A stretch of 23,201 nt of DNA from Metaruminococcus_A sp900762715 (GCA_048204295.1 DBFBLF010000026.1:1-23201); one strand, 5' to 3'; shown: positions 1-6,778, counted from the first letter of the stretch. Notes: generated by a model not told the origin, from the letters alone. Made by a program: numbers and translations.

Positions 1-1
1 C

Positions 2-388
2 CGCATTGATAATAACAATCAGGGCAAAGAAGATGATTTCCAAATAAATCCAGTACCGAACCTCCAGAATCATAATCACCGCCTGAAATATGAGAATAAC
101 AGTATTTAAGGTGAGCTTGGGAATCTGCATATTGAAGCGGAAGACCGGCTTTCTCTGGATGATAAGGCGGTCGTTGTAGGAGATGTTAATGCGGGGAGTA
201 TTGTCCTTGCCGGGCGGATTATGGGGAATATAAAAGCTGCGGGGACAGTTGTCTTTGAACAGACGGCTTTACTGCTGGGAGATATTGAATGTGCTGGCAT
301 TTCGGTAAAAGAAGGCGCGAAACTTTCGGGTAAAATTATCATGCAGGGCAGTCAGAATATAGAGTTTGAAAAAGAATTGGATATTTGA
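2..388 (+). pseudogene. bactofilin-like polymer-forming protein, interrupted by in-frame TAA, 5' end off window
   Basis: The frame ending in TGA at 386-388 encodes a chain of short beta repeats (GDVNAGSIVLAG, then GNIKAAG, then GDIECAG, then GAKLSGKI). This is the right-handed beta-helix pattern of bactofilins, small cytoskeletal proteins that polymerise at the membrane. The same frame is open from base 2, but has a TAA at 107-109, just before the strand beginning GELGNLHIE. After that stop there is no ATG, GTG or TTG in frame until the ATG at 221, which would remove half of the domain. A Gln, Lys or Glu codon in place of TAA would give a continuous bactofilin-like run, so a nonsense mutation or sequence error is the simplest reading. 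Alternatives are a start at a rare codon such as CTG 125, or that the part before 107 is not coding. A hydrophobic antisense frame over 1-130 also exists. The family call is fairly secure; the pseudogene status is less so. Confidence 0.5.
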
Positions 389-423
389 GTTGTCAGGTGT
401 GCTTATTGCCTGAGCGATGACAT

Positions 424-456
424 AAAAAAGAAGCGGGAAATACCGCTTCTTTTTTA
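424..456 (+). terminator. intrinsic terminator after bactofilin remnant
   Basis: The stem AAGAAGCGG (428-436) pairs perfectly with CCGCTTCTT (443-451) around a six-base loop. It is flanked by an A-run on the left and followed by a T-run to 455. It lies 36 bases after the stop at 388, so it ends that transcript. The flanking A-run may also let it work in the opposite direction. Confidence 0.85.
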
Positions 457-491
457 TGTTCCGCGGGTTCTGCCCAAAAACAGCTTTCTTC

Positions 492-520
492 TTGTGAAAT
501 TACGTGTGATGTGTTAAAAT
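492..520 (+). promoter_or_regulatory. sigma-70-type promoter for prs
   Basis: TTGTGA (492-497) and TAAAAT (515-520) are separated by 17 bases. They lie between the upstream terminator and the prs start at 613. Transcription would begin near 527, giving a leader of about 85 bases. The match to consensus is moderate. Confidence 0.5.
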
Positions 521-612
521 ATTAGACAGATGGCAGGGGATGGCTTTGGATTCCCTGTAATGATGTGGAAGCGTTAGTTAGTATTGGGACTGAGAAAGGG
601 TGGTTATGGTTA

Positions 613-1740
613 ATGGAACGAGGTAAGGCGGAAAACCTTGCACTGATTTGTATGCGCGGCTGCGAAGAGTTCTGTGATAAAATTGAGTACTATATCAGAA
701 GGTGGCATGATACAGATCAGCATTTTATCCTCAGGGCTGAATGCCCGCGTTTCGCAACCGGGGAGGGGAAAGGCCTCCTGCTGGAATCAATCCGCGGCCG
801 CGATATTTTTATCATCAGCGACCCATTCAACTACAGTGTAAGCTATAAAATGTATGGCCGGGAGGTCCCCATGAGCCCGGATGACCACTTCCAGGATTTA
901 AAACGGATTATTTCTGCCATCGGCGGCAAAGCAAAGCGGATTACCGTTATTATGCCGATGCTTTATGAGGGCCGGCAGCATAAACGCACTTTCCGTGAGT
1001 CGCTGGACTGCGCAACCTCCCTCCAGGAGTTGGTACATATGGGCGTTTCCAATATTGTCACCTTTGACGCGCACGACGGGCGGGTACAAAACGCCATTCC
1101 GCTGAGCGGATTCGACAATATGCGACCGACCTACCAGATGATCAAGGCTCTTGTCAAAAACGTGACGCCGATTGCATTCCGCGCTGACAAGATGATTATC
1201 ATTTCTCCGGATGCGGGCGGCGTCAGCCGGTGTCTCAATTACTCGTCGGTGCTGAACCTTGAAATGGGAATGTTTTATAAGCGCCGCAACCTGTCCAAGG
1301 TTGTGGACGGCACCAATCCGATTGAGTCTCACGAATACATCGGCAGCAGTTTGGAGGGGAAAGACGTCATTGTTGTTGACGATATGATTTCCTCCGGCAG
1401 CTCGCTGATTGATACGTTCCAGCAGTTAAAACTCAAGGGTGCGGACCGCATTTTTGGTTTTATCACGTTCGGGTTGTTCTGCAACGGACTCGCTGCATTT
1501 GACAAGGCTTATGAAGAGGGCCTTTTTGATAAAATTTTTGTCACAAACCTCATTTACAGGACGCCTGAATTGCTGCAGCGCCCCTGGGTTGTCGATGTCG
1601 ATCTCACAAAATATACCGCCTATGTCATTGATGCGATCCATCACGACGCATCTGTTGGAGAAATCATTGACCCGAACAAGAAGATTGTCAGCCTTCTTGC
1701 AGAACTAGAGGAGCGTTCCAAAAATCTTGTACACGCATAA
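613..1740 (+). CDS. prs: ribose-phosphate pyrophosphokinase (PRPP synthetase), long clostridial form
   Basis: This enzyme transfers pyrophosphate from ATP to ribose 5-phosphate to make PRPP, the precursor of purines, pyrimidines, NAD, histidine and tryptophan; it acts in the cytosol. The PRPP-binding loop VVDDMISSGSS is at residues 254-264 (Asp256, Asp257). The counterpart of the usual YARQDRK stretch is MLYEGRQHKR. The segments DAHDGRVQ and ISPDAGGVSR match the metal and ribose-5-phosphate sites of the family. At 375 residues it is about 60 longer than the classic ~315-residue enzyme, with extra N-terminal sequence. The frame is open back to a GTG at 565, but the ATG at 613 is preferred because AAAGGGTGG lies about ten bases upstream. 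It is a single-gene unit with its own promoter and terminator. The function is confident, although the PRPP loop (SSGSS rather than DTAGT) is divergent. Confidence 0.87.
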   Translation: MERGKAENLALICMRGCEEFCDKIEYYIRRWHDTDQHFILRAECPRFATGEGKGLLLESIRGRDIFIISDPFNYSVSYKMYGREVPMSPDDHFQDLKRIISAIGGKAKRITVIMPMLYEGRQHKRTFRESLDCATSLQELVHMGVSNIVTFDAHDGRVQNAIPLSGFDNMRPTYQMIKALVKNVTPIAFRADKMIIISPDAGGVSRCLNYSSVLNLEMGMFYKRRNLSKVVDGTNPIESHEYIGSSLEGKDVIVVDDMISSGSSLIDTFQQLKLKGADRIFGFITFGLFCNGLAAFDKAYEEGLFDKIFVTNLIYRTPELLQRPWVVDVDLTKYTAYVIDAIHHDASVGEIIDPNKKIVSLLAELEERSKNLVHA

Positions 1741-1760
1741 TCTTCCTGAATGATCAAAAG

Positions 1761-1784
1761 CGCCTTTTTAGGAAGGCGTTTTTT
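1761..1784 (+). terminator. intrinsic terminator after prs
   Basis: CGCCTT (1761-1766) pairs with AAGGCG (1773-1778) and is followed by six Ts (1779-1784). It sits 20 bases after the prs stop codon. Confidence 0.85.
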
Positions 1785-1824
1785 CTCTTAAAAATGTCTT
1801 TTGGAGAGAATTTAGCTGAAAATA

Positions 1825-1854
1825 TTGGCAAAATACGGTTTGTTATGGTATAAT
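1825..1854 (+). promoter_or_regulatory. distal promoter (P1) for putP
   Basis: TTGGCA (1825-1830) and a perfect TATAAT (1849-1854) are spaced by 18 bases. Transcription would start near 1861 and give a leader of about 200 bases before the symporter. A short 61-codon frame across this region has no ribosome binding site or family resemblance and is not annotated. Confidence 0.6.
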
Positions 1855-1864
1855 AACCCCGGGC

Positions 1865-1886
1865 AAAACCGGCAAACGCCGGTTTT
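1865..1886 (+). promoter_or_regulatory. perfect hairpin at the 5' end of the putP leader
   Basis: AAAACCGGC (1865-1873) pairs perfectly with GCCGGTTTT (1878-1886) around the loop AAAC. It begins a few bases after the predicted start of the P1 transcript. It has only four Ts, so it is a weak terminator at best. It may stabilise the 5' end or act as an attenuator. No T-box or known riboswitch core was recognised in the rest of the leader. Confidence 0.45.
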
Positions 1887-1978
1887 ACTGCGTCCTATGC
1901 GGATGTTGTCTTGCAGCTTCTGGAGAAACCGTGATGTTTATCTCTTCTGCGGTTGTGGAAAATGGTGTTTCACAATGC

Positions 1979-2008
1979 TTGACAACAATCCGAATGATGG
2001 CATTATAT
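1979..2008 (+). promoter_or_regulatory. possible proximal promoter (P2) for putP
   Basis: TTGACA (1979-1984) is a perfect -35 box, followed after 18 bases by TTATAT (2003-2008). It would give a leader of about 45 bases that skips the P1 leader hairpin. The -10 box is imperfect, so this is tentative. Confidence 0.4.
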
Positions 2009-2060
2009 AGTTGGTTTATTTAACAGGGTAAATAGAAAAAAAAGAGAGTGGTAAAGAAAA

Positions 2061-3605
2061 ATGGAAGATAATATTTGGATATTGGTGGCATTTGGCGTTT
2101 ATTTATTGCTTATGATGGCAATTGGACTTGTTTGTTACCGTAAGACAAAAAGTTCGGCAGACTACTTTTTGGGCGGCCGCAGCCTGAACGGCTGGGTGGC
2201 GGCATTGAGCGCACAGGCGTCCGATATGAGCGGATGGCTTCTTATGGGTCTTCCGGGAGCGATCTACGCTCTGGGGACCGGCCAGATTTGGATTGCTGTT
2301 GGCCTTGCAATTGGCACCATTCTTAACTGGGTATTCGTGGCTTCCAGGCTTCGGCGGTACACCATCCGGGCCGGTAACTCGTTGACGATGCCGGAGTTTT
2401 TTGAAAACCGGTTCCATGACCGTTCCAAGGTGCTGCGGGTAGCGTCTTCCCTGTTTATTATGATTTTTTTCCTCGTTTATACAGCTTCCGGTTTTTCTGC
2501 CGGCGCTAAGCTTTTTTCGGCCGTTTTTGGAATTGAATACACCTGGGCTCTTGCAATCGGCGCCTTTGTCATTCTGGTCTACACCTTCCTCGGCGGTTTC
2601 CTTGCGGTTTGCTGGACCGACTTTGTCCAGGGGCTTATGATGCTCGCTTCCCTGATAATTGTACCGCTCTTTGCAGTCAGCCTGATCGGCGGTCCGGACA
2701 AGACAGTTGAAATTTTAAACGGCCTTGGAACAAATTTCCTCAACCCGATGTATGATAATGGCGAACCGATGAGTTTTGTTGGTATAATTTCTCAGCTTGC
2801 ATGGGCGCTCGGCTACTTCGGCATGCCGCATATTTTGGTTCGCTTTATGGCAATCCGCGATGAGCGCGAGGTTCGCAAGTCCCGGAAGATTGCGATAGTT
2901 TGGGTGGTTCTCTCTCTTTCCATTGCATGTCTCTTGGGAATCATCGGGCGTGCCTTCTTTGTGGATGCACCGATCAGCAACTCCGAAAATGTCTTTATTG
3001 AAATGATCGGAAAGGTGTTTACCGACCATCTCGGCATACCGTTTGTAGGCGGGCTGCTTCTCTGCGGGATTCTCGCCGCCATTATGTCCACGGCGGATTC
3101 CCAGCTTCTTGTCACTGCGTCTTCTATTTCTGAGGATGTCTACAAGGGCGTTATTTCTAAAAAAGCGACTGAAAAGAGTATGCTGCTTGTCAGCAGAATT
3201 ACAGTTTTGCTGGTTTCGGTTGTGGCGTTTATCATTGCGCTTGATCCAAACAGCAGCGTTATGGGACTTGTTTCGAACGCGTGGGCTGGCTTTGGCGCAA
3301 CTTTCGGCCCAGTTGTGCTTTTGGGCCTTTTCTGGAGGCGGGCGAATCGCGCCGGCGCCGCGTGCGGTATGATCGGCGGCGGCCTGACTGTCATCCTGTG
3401 GGATTATATTCCCTTTGGCAGTATGACCCTTGCGGGGTATACGGGTTTGTATTCGCTGGTACCCGGTTTCCTGATTGGCGTTCTGCTGATGATTGCGGTC
3501 AGCCTCTTGACCAAGGCGCCTTCCGCGGAGATTTTACAGGAGTTTGATGACGTTGCCGCTTCAAAAGGGGTAAATGTTGAAGTACAGACTGGGGCAGAAA
3601 ATTGA
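2061..3605 (+). CDS. putP: Na+/proline symporter, PutP family
   Basis: This is an integral membrane sodium:solute symporter of the SSS family that imports proline with Na+. At 514 residues it is close to the usual ~500, with about 13 hydrophobic segments spread along the chain. The N-terminus carries the family segment around residues 33-55 (ADYFLGGRSLNGWVAALSAQ), followed by ASDMSGWLLMGLPGA, which is typical of PutP. The segment STADSQLLVTASS lies near residue 345 and resembles the conserved Na+-site Ser/Thr region of this family. The ATG at 2061 has only a weak purine-rich site (GAGAGTGG) in front. It is monocistronic between two terminators, with a 200-base leader and two candidate promoters. 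Proline uptake could serve osmoprotection or Stickland-type amino acid use. The substrate is inferred from family resemblance; pantothenate or another solute is less likely. Confidence 0.87.
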   Translation: MEDNIWILVAFGVYLLLMMAIGLVCYRKTKSSADYFLGGRSLNGWVAALSAQASDMSGWLLMGLPGAIYALGTGQIWIAVGLAIGTILNWVFVASRLRRYTIRAGNSLTMPEFFENRFHDRSKVLRVASSLFIMIFFLVYTASGFSAGAKLFSAVFGIEYTWALAIGAFVILVYTFLGGFLAVCWTDFVQGLMMLASLIIVPLFAVSLIGGPDKTVEILNGLGTNFLNPMYDNGEPMSFVGIISQLAWALGYFGMPHILVRFMAIRDEREVRKSRKIAIVWVVLSLSIACLLGIIGRAFFVDAPISNSENVFIEMIGKVFTDHLGIPFVGGLLLCGILAAIMSTADSQLLVTASSISEDVYKGVISKKATEKSMLLVSRITVLLVSVVAFIIALDPNSSVMGLVSNAWAGFGATFGPVVLLGLFWRRANRAGAACGMIGGGLTVILWDYIPFGSMTLAGYTGLYSLVPGFLIGVLLMIAVSLLTKAPSAEILQEFDDVAASKGVNVEVQTGAEN

Positions 3606-3621
3606 TACAGTAGTTAATTAG

Positions 3622-3652
3622 CGGGCGCTGTTTTTAAACAGCGCCCGTTAAT
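3622..3652 (+). terminator. intrinsic terminator after putP
   Basis: CGGGCGCTGTTT (3622-3633) pairs perfectly with AAACAGCGCCCG (3636-3647). The sequence that follows is T-rich but interrupted (TTAATTTA). It lies 16 bases after the putP stop codon. Confidence 0.75.
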
Positions 3653-3680
3653 TTATAGTTGCCCGGTGCTGTCAAACGCG

Positions 3681-3728
3681 CCTCCTTCATCCTTTTTCGA
3701 CTTTCTGCATAGGATGAAAAAGAGGAGG
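3681..3728 (+). promoter_or_regulatory. leader hairpin that can pair with the SOD-like gene's ribosome binding site
   Basis: CCTCC (3681-3685) followed by TTCATCC (3686-3692) can pair with GGATGAA (3712-3718) and, after a five-base bulge, with GGAGG (3724-3728). The last arm is the Shine-Dalgarno sequence of the next gene. The loop is 19 bases. Folding would block ribosome entry, as in an RNA thermosensor or a ligand- or protein-controlled switch. The pairing is visible; the regulatory role is inference. Confidence 0.45.
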
Positions 3729-3736
3729 TGAGTGAT

Positions 3737-4240
3737 TTGATATTTCAGTTTGGTTCAAAAACTAAACTGTTCGGGGACCTTCTCCGCCGCAACAAGCCGT
3801 TTGCACAGGCGATTCTGCAGGGCGGCGAGGACAACCGTTCTCTATATGGCAAGGTTCAGTTTTACTCTTTTTTTGAGGGGACACTCGTCTGTACTGAAGT
3901 ATTCGGGCTTCCAAAAGGGGAGGGGAATTGCTCCGAAAAGGTCTTTGGGTTCCACATCCATGAAGGGAAAAGCTGTTTCGGAACAAAGGAGAATCCTTTT
4001 TCTTCTTCCGGCATGCATTACAATCTTAAAAATTGCCCGCATCCACTTCACGCGGGGGATATGCCGCCGCTTGTGTCCGATGGCGGCTACGCCTGGATGG
4101 CGTTTTATACCAAGCATTTTTCGGCAGAAGAGGTAGTAGGGCGGACTGTTGTGATTCCCAGTTCGCCTGATGATTTCAAAACCCAGCCATCGGGCGATTC
4201 CGGTAAAAAAATAGCGTGCGGAGTCATAAAACAGGTATAA
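3737..4240 (+). CDS. Cu/Zn superoxide dismutase-like protein lacking one copper ligand
   Basis: The fold signature is clear. HIH (residues 73, 75), bridging His94 in GMHYN, zinc-type ligands His102, His105 and Asp108 in PHPLHAGDMP, and the C-terminal block GRTVVI...DD...SG...ACGVI are all present. Cys80 and Cys161 match the conserved disulfide pair. The fourth copper ligand, normally the His after the TVV[IV] strand, is Pro141 here, and the active-site Arg before ACGVI is Lys. The protein may therefore bind zinc but dismutate superoxide poorly or not at all. There is no signal peptide, unlike most bacterial SodC. The start is taken as TTG 3737, which sits about six bases after AGGAGGTG; the GTG at 3728 overlaps that site and cannot use it. 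The gene is flanked by terminators on both sides. Family assignment is strong; enzyme activity is doubtful. Confidence 0.8.
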   Translation: MIFQFGSKTKLFGDLLRRNKPFAQAILQGGEDNRSLYGKVQFYSFFEGTLVCTEVFGLPKGEGNCSEKVFGFHIHEGKSCFGTKENPFSSSGMHYNLKNCPHPLHAGDMPPLVSDGGYAWMAFYTKHFSAEEVVGRTVVIPSSPDDFKTQPSGDSGKKIACGVIKQV

Positions 4241-4244
4241 TATA

Positions 4245-4280
4245 AAAAGGAAGCCATTTAAAAAGGCTTCCTTTTCTTTT
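4245..4280 (+). terminator. intrinsic terminator after SOD-like gene
   Basis: AAAAGGAAGCC (4245-4255) pairs perfectly with GGCTTCCTTTT (4265-4275), followed by CTTTT. It starts five bases after the stop codon. The A/T flanks make it potentially bidirectional. Confidence 0.85.
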
Positions 4281-4286
4281 GGAAGT

Positions 4287-4295
4287 TGTTATAAT
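4287..4295 (+). promoter_or_regulatory. extended -10 promoter for aldo/keto reductase
   Basis: TGTTATAAT (4287-4295) is a perfect TATAAT with the TG extension one base upstream. No good -35 box is present because that position lies within the preceding terminator. Transcription would start near 4302, 30 bases before the coding start. Confidence 0.45.
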
Positions 4296-4331
4296 AAAGG
4301 TAGTTAATGACAGCATTTGGGAGGAAGGATT

Positions 4332-5183
4332 ATGAAATATTTGACGCTGCGGGATGGTGCAAGGATTCCCAGACTTGGGCAGGGAACTTGGTATATGGGA
4401 GATGATCCCAAACGGATACCGGAGGAATGCGATGCGCTGAAAGCAGGAATTGAACACGGTATGACGCTGATCGATTCAGCGGAGATGTACGGCGGTGGCC
4501 GGGCGGAATCACTGGTTGGAAAGGTTGTGCCGGGTTATCCCAGAGATATGCTGACCCTTGTGTCAAAGGTTTACCCGTATAATGCCGGCCGCGATCATAT
4601 TTTTGCCTGCTGTGACGCATCAATCCGCAGAATGGGGGCTGAATATCTCGATATATACCTGCTTCACTGGCGCGGGGCAATTCCATTGTCAGAAACGGTT
4701 GAATGTATGGAAGAACTGATTAAGCGTGGAAAAATCCGGCGCTGGGGCGTTTCCAATTTTGATGTAGACGATATGGAAGAGCTTTTCCGTGTTAGGGGCG
4801 GGGAAAACTGCGCCGTCAACCAGGTGCTTTACCACTTGGGTTCACGCGGCGTTGAGTATGACCTGCTGCCGTGGCTTGAAAAGCATAATGTGCCGCTTAT
4901 GGCATACTGTCCGCTCGCACAGGCGGGTACGCTGCGCAGAGGCCTGTTAAACGATAAAACAGTCCAGGAAATTGCACAGGCGCATCACGCTGCGCCTGTG
5001 CAGATTCTGCTGGCATTTTTGATGAGTAAGTCAAACGTTTTTGCCATTCCAAAAGCCGGGAGCAAAAAACATACCTTGGAAAATGCTGCGGCCGCTGATA
5101 TTGTTTTATCGCCGGATGAATGTACCCGGCTTGACGGTGCATTTCCGCCGCCGGACCGTAAAACCTTTCTGGATATCGTATAA
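4332..5183 (+). CDS. aldo/keto reductase
   Basis: This is an NAD(P)H-dependent oxidoreductase of the aldo/keto reductase superfamily that reduces aldehydes or ketones such as methylglyoxal in the cytosol. The catalytic tetrad is complete: Asp48 and Tyr53 in the segment IDSAEMYGGG, Lys79 in LVSKVYP, and His112 in LLHWRG. The segment RRWGVSNFD follows, then the late cofactor-binding part with IPKAGSKKH near residues 239-247. At 283 residues it has the standard length. The ATG at 4332 is chosen over the upstream TTG at 4317 because GGGAGGAAGG lies just before it. It resembles the YeaE-type group, but the substrate cannot be read from sequence. It is a single-gene unit. Confidence 0.87.
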   Translation: MKYLTLRDGARIPRLGQGTWYMGDDPKRIPEECDALKAGIEHGMTLIDSAEMYGGGRAESLVGKVVPGYPRDMLTLVSKVYPYNAGRDHIFACCDASIRRMGAEYLDIYLLHWRGAIPLSETVECMEELIKRGKIRRWGVSNFDVDDMEELFRVRGGENCAVNQVLYHLGSRGVEYDLLPWLEKHNVPLMAYCPLAQAGTLRRGLLNDKTVQEIAQAHHAAPVQILLAFLMSKSNVFAIPKAGSKKHTLENAAAADIVLSPDECTRLDGAFPPPDRKTFLDIV

Positions 5184-5195
5184 ATTGTAATAGGT

Positions 5196-5232
5196 ATGGC
5201 GGCGTTTCAAAATTGAAGCGCCGCCATTTTAA
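5196..5232. terminator. terminator shared by convergent aldo/keto reductase and Asn-rich gene
   Basis: Bases 5196-5210 pair with 5213-5227 along 15 positions with one G-T wobble, centred on ATGGCGGCG...CGCCGCCAT. On the plus strand TTTTAATT follows. It lies between the stop codons of two convergent genes (5183 and 5237), so it probably serves both. Confidence 0.75.
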
Positions 5233-5236
5233 TTAC

Positions 5237-5470
5237 CTACTGCTGGGAATTGTTTTGACTGAGCATCTGGTTTGCAACCTGCTGCAATTCCTGAACGGAG
5301 TTAAATTGTACTCCGGTCTGCTTGATGTTTTCCTGGATAAAGGCTGGTAAGGTATTAAAATATTGGTTGACCTGTGCATTGGCATTGTTATTTGTGTTGG
5401 CGTTTGCATTTGCGTTTATATTTAAATTTGCATTTGCAGACGCTTGGTTTTTCTGAATAATCGGATTCAT
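5237..5470 (-). CDS. small Asn/Gln-rich protein of unknown function
   Basis: This 77-residue protein does not match any family I recognise. Its first half is low-complexity, with Asn at nearly every second position (SANANLNINANANANT), then a run of three Asn. The second half looks like a small helical unit: LPAFIQENIKQTGVQFNSVQELQQVANQML. About 44% of residues are Asn or Gln, with very few charges and no Cys. There is no signal peptide or membrane segment. The ATG at 5470 follows GGAGG by eight bases, a strong site, so expression is likely; a GTG at 5479 overlaps that site and is rejected. It is divergent from the DUF1540 gene at 5638. It could be a spore-associated or aggregation-prone small protein, but nothing proves this. 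Confidence 0.7.
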   Translation of the reverse strand: MNPIIQKNQASANANLNINANANANTNNNANAQVNQYFNTLPAFIQENIKQTGVQFNSVQELQQVANQMLSQNNSQQ

Positions 5471-5637
5471 AATTTCCACCTCCAGGATTATTTTCTGCCG
5501 TTTATATCAAAAAACACACTGAAATGTTTGACAAGATATGTTTATAATAATGTGAGAATTTCGTTTTCACTTTATGTAATAAAAAGCGTGTGAGCGGACA
5601 AAATAAAAACGGATCAAATAAAAGGAGGAATTTTAAT

Positions 5638-5814
5638 ATGCATCAGAATAGCAACAAAGCGAACGAGAGTATCAAATGTACGGTTCAGCAGTGTGCGAAT
5701 CACTGCCAGTCCAAAAACTACTGCTCTCTTCAGTGCATCACCGTCGGCACCCATGAGACAAACCCCACTGTCGTACAGTGCACAGACTGTGAGTCCTTTG
5801 TTCTGAAAAGCTAA
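5638..5814 (+). CDS. DUF1540 domain protein, small Cys-rich
   Basis: This 58-residue protein has seven cysteines (14, 19, 23, 29, 33, 48 and 51), arranged as in DUF1540, a short presumed metal-binding domain common in spore-forming Firmicutes. The key pieces are IKCTVQQCANHC, YCSLQC and VQCTDCESF. It has one copy of the domain and little else. The ATG at 5638 is preferred to the upstream GTG at 5590 because AAAGGAGG lies nine to ten bases ahead. Upstream, a TTGACA (5528) and a TATAAT (5543) are only nine bases apart, so they cannot form one normal promoter; a sporulation sigma factor could be used. The function is unknown. Confidence 0.82.
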   Translation: MHQNSNKANESIKCTVQQCANHCQSKNYCSLQCITVGTHETNPTVVQCTDCESFVLKS

Positions 5815-5826
5815 AAAAATTAGACC

Positions 5827-5866
5827 TTGGGGCGTCATCCATTTGGATGGCGCCCCAAGCGGCTTT
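5827..5866 (+). terminator. hairpin terminator after DUF1540 gene
   Basis: Bases 5827-5840 (TTGGGGCGTCATCC) pair with 5845-5858 (GGATGGCGCCCCAA) with one T-G wobble and loop ATTT. The T-run after it is displaced and short (CTTTTG), so termination may be partial. The stretch from here to 6017 is AT-rich and I see no gene in it. Confidence 0.65.
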
Positions 5867-6017
5867 TGTATTTAATTTGAATAATAAATTTTCTTGAATG
5901 GTGTAGCCGGAATTTGAGATGAACGTTTTCAATTCGACAACATTCTTACTTTTAAGATAACCTTTGCAATTAGTTTTAATTTTCAGATTAAATTAACGCG
6001 ATTTACCGATTACAGGT

Positions 6018-6054
6018 AAAAAGCCGCCTCTTTGTTACAAAGAGGCGGCTTTTT
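6018..6054. terminator. bidirectional terminator after rex
   Basis: AAAAAGCCGCCTCTTTG (6018-6034) pairs perfectly with CAAAGAGGCGGCTTTTT (6038-6054), a 17-bp stem with loop TTA. It has T-runs on both strands, so it can end rex transcripts from the right and any read-through from the DUF1540 gene on the left. The final base overlaps the rex stop codon. Confidence 0.85.
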
Positions 6055-6695
6055 TATCTGTATATTTCGTTGACCCTGTAGCATAGGGTCATCAAGCTGT
6101 CACTTAAATGAACATTTTCCACAACAATATCATCATAACTGAGAGTCAGATCAAAATGACTGAAATTCCAGAAACCTTTAATTCCCAAAGAGACCAGCCG
6201 TTCCGCAATTGTCTGCGCCGCTTCCTTGGGGATACAAAGCACCGCAATTTTCGGCGGATTTTTTTTGCAGAATTCCTCAATTTCATCGCTGTGCCGGATT
6301 GTCACATCTCCAATTTTGGTTCCGATCAGTTCGGGATTTATATCGAAGGCGCCGACCAGCTTGAAACCACGTTTTTCAAAGTCGATATGATTCGCTATTG
6401 CTTCACCCAGGTTGCCAACCCCGATGAGGATACAGTTGTGTATTTTATTAAGACCTAAAATATTGGCGATCTCTTCATGGAGGTCCTTAACATTATAGCC
6501 GTATCCCTGCTGTCCAAAACCACCGAAGCAGTTGAGATCCTGCCGAATCTGTGAAGCGGTAAGCTGCATCAGGTCGGAAAGTTCACGGGAAGAAATCCTC
6601 GTTTTTCCCTCTTTGAGCAGTTCACTCAAAAAACGATAATACCGCGGAAGCCGCCGAATAACCGAAATGGAGACCGCAGAAGATTTGTTGGACAT
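6054..6695 (-). CDS. rex: redox-sensing transcriptional repressor Rex
   Basis: Rex senses the NADH/NAD+ ratio and represses fermentation and respiration genes when NADH is low. This 213-residue protein has the full layout: a winged-helix DNA-binding domain at about residues 1-80 (with SSRELSDLMQLTASQIRQDL) and a Rossmann domain starting with GVGNLG at 92-97. The C-terminus ends in a helix (SLMTLCYRVNE) of the type that swaps between subunits. The ATG at 6695 is preferred over GTG 6707 because AAAGGTGG lies eight bases upstream and overlaps the GTG. It is co-directional with, and 130 bases downstream of, the isocitrate dehydrogenase gene, behind a hairpin. No classic Rex operator (TTGTGA/TTGTTA half-sites in palindrome) was found in the window, so its local targets are unclear. 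Confidence 0.95.
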   Translation of the reverse strand: MSNKSSAVSISVIRRLPRYYRFLSELLKEGKTRISSRELSDLMQLTASQIRQDLNCFGGFGQQGYGYNVKDLHEEIANILGLNKIHNCILIGVGNLGEAIANHIDFEKRGFKLVGAFDINPELIGTKIGDVTIRHSDEIEEFCKKNPPKIAVLCIPKEAAQTIAERLVSLGIKGFWNFSHFDLTLSYDDIVVENVHLSDSLMTLCYRVNEIYR

Positions 6696-6778
6696 GGGGA
6701 AAGCCACCTTTCATTGAATAGAGTAGCAGCAATACATAGCAGGGAAAAACGCAGGAGTGGGTGTCTGTGAATTACTGT

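Noticed and set aside
1..130. Hydrophobic minus-strand frame running off the left edge as a membrane protein
   Set aside because: It is the complement of an Asn/His/Lys-rich stretch in the bactofilin frame, which explains its hydrophobicity; only a modest AGGCGGTGA precedes one internal ATG. It cannot be fully excluded because the window ends.
492..511. TTGTGAAAT as a Rex operator in the prs promoter
   Set aside because: Only one half-site is present; no matching inverted half follows, and the bases serve as the -35 box.
1825..2010. 61-codon frame in the putP leader as a small protein
   Set aside because: It starts within the P1 promoter, before the predicted transcription start, and lacks a ribosome binding site.
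1850..2060. T-box or other known riboswitch in the putP leader
   Set aside because: No T-box sequence (GGTGG-N-ACCGCG type) or anti-terminator arrangement is present.
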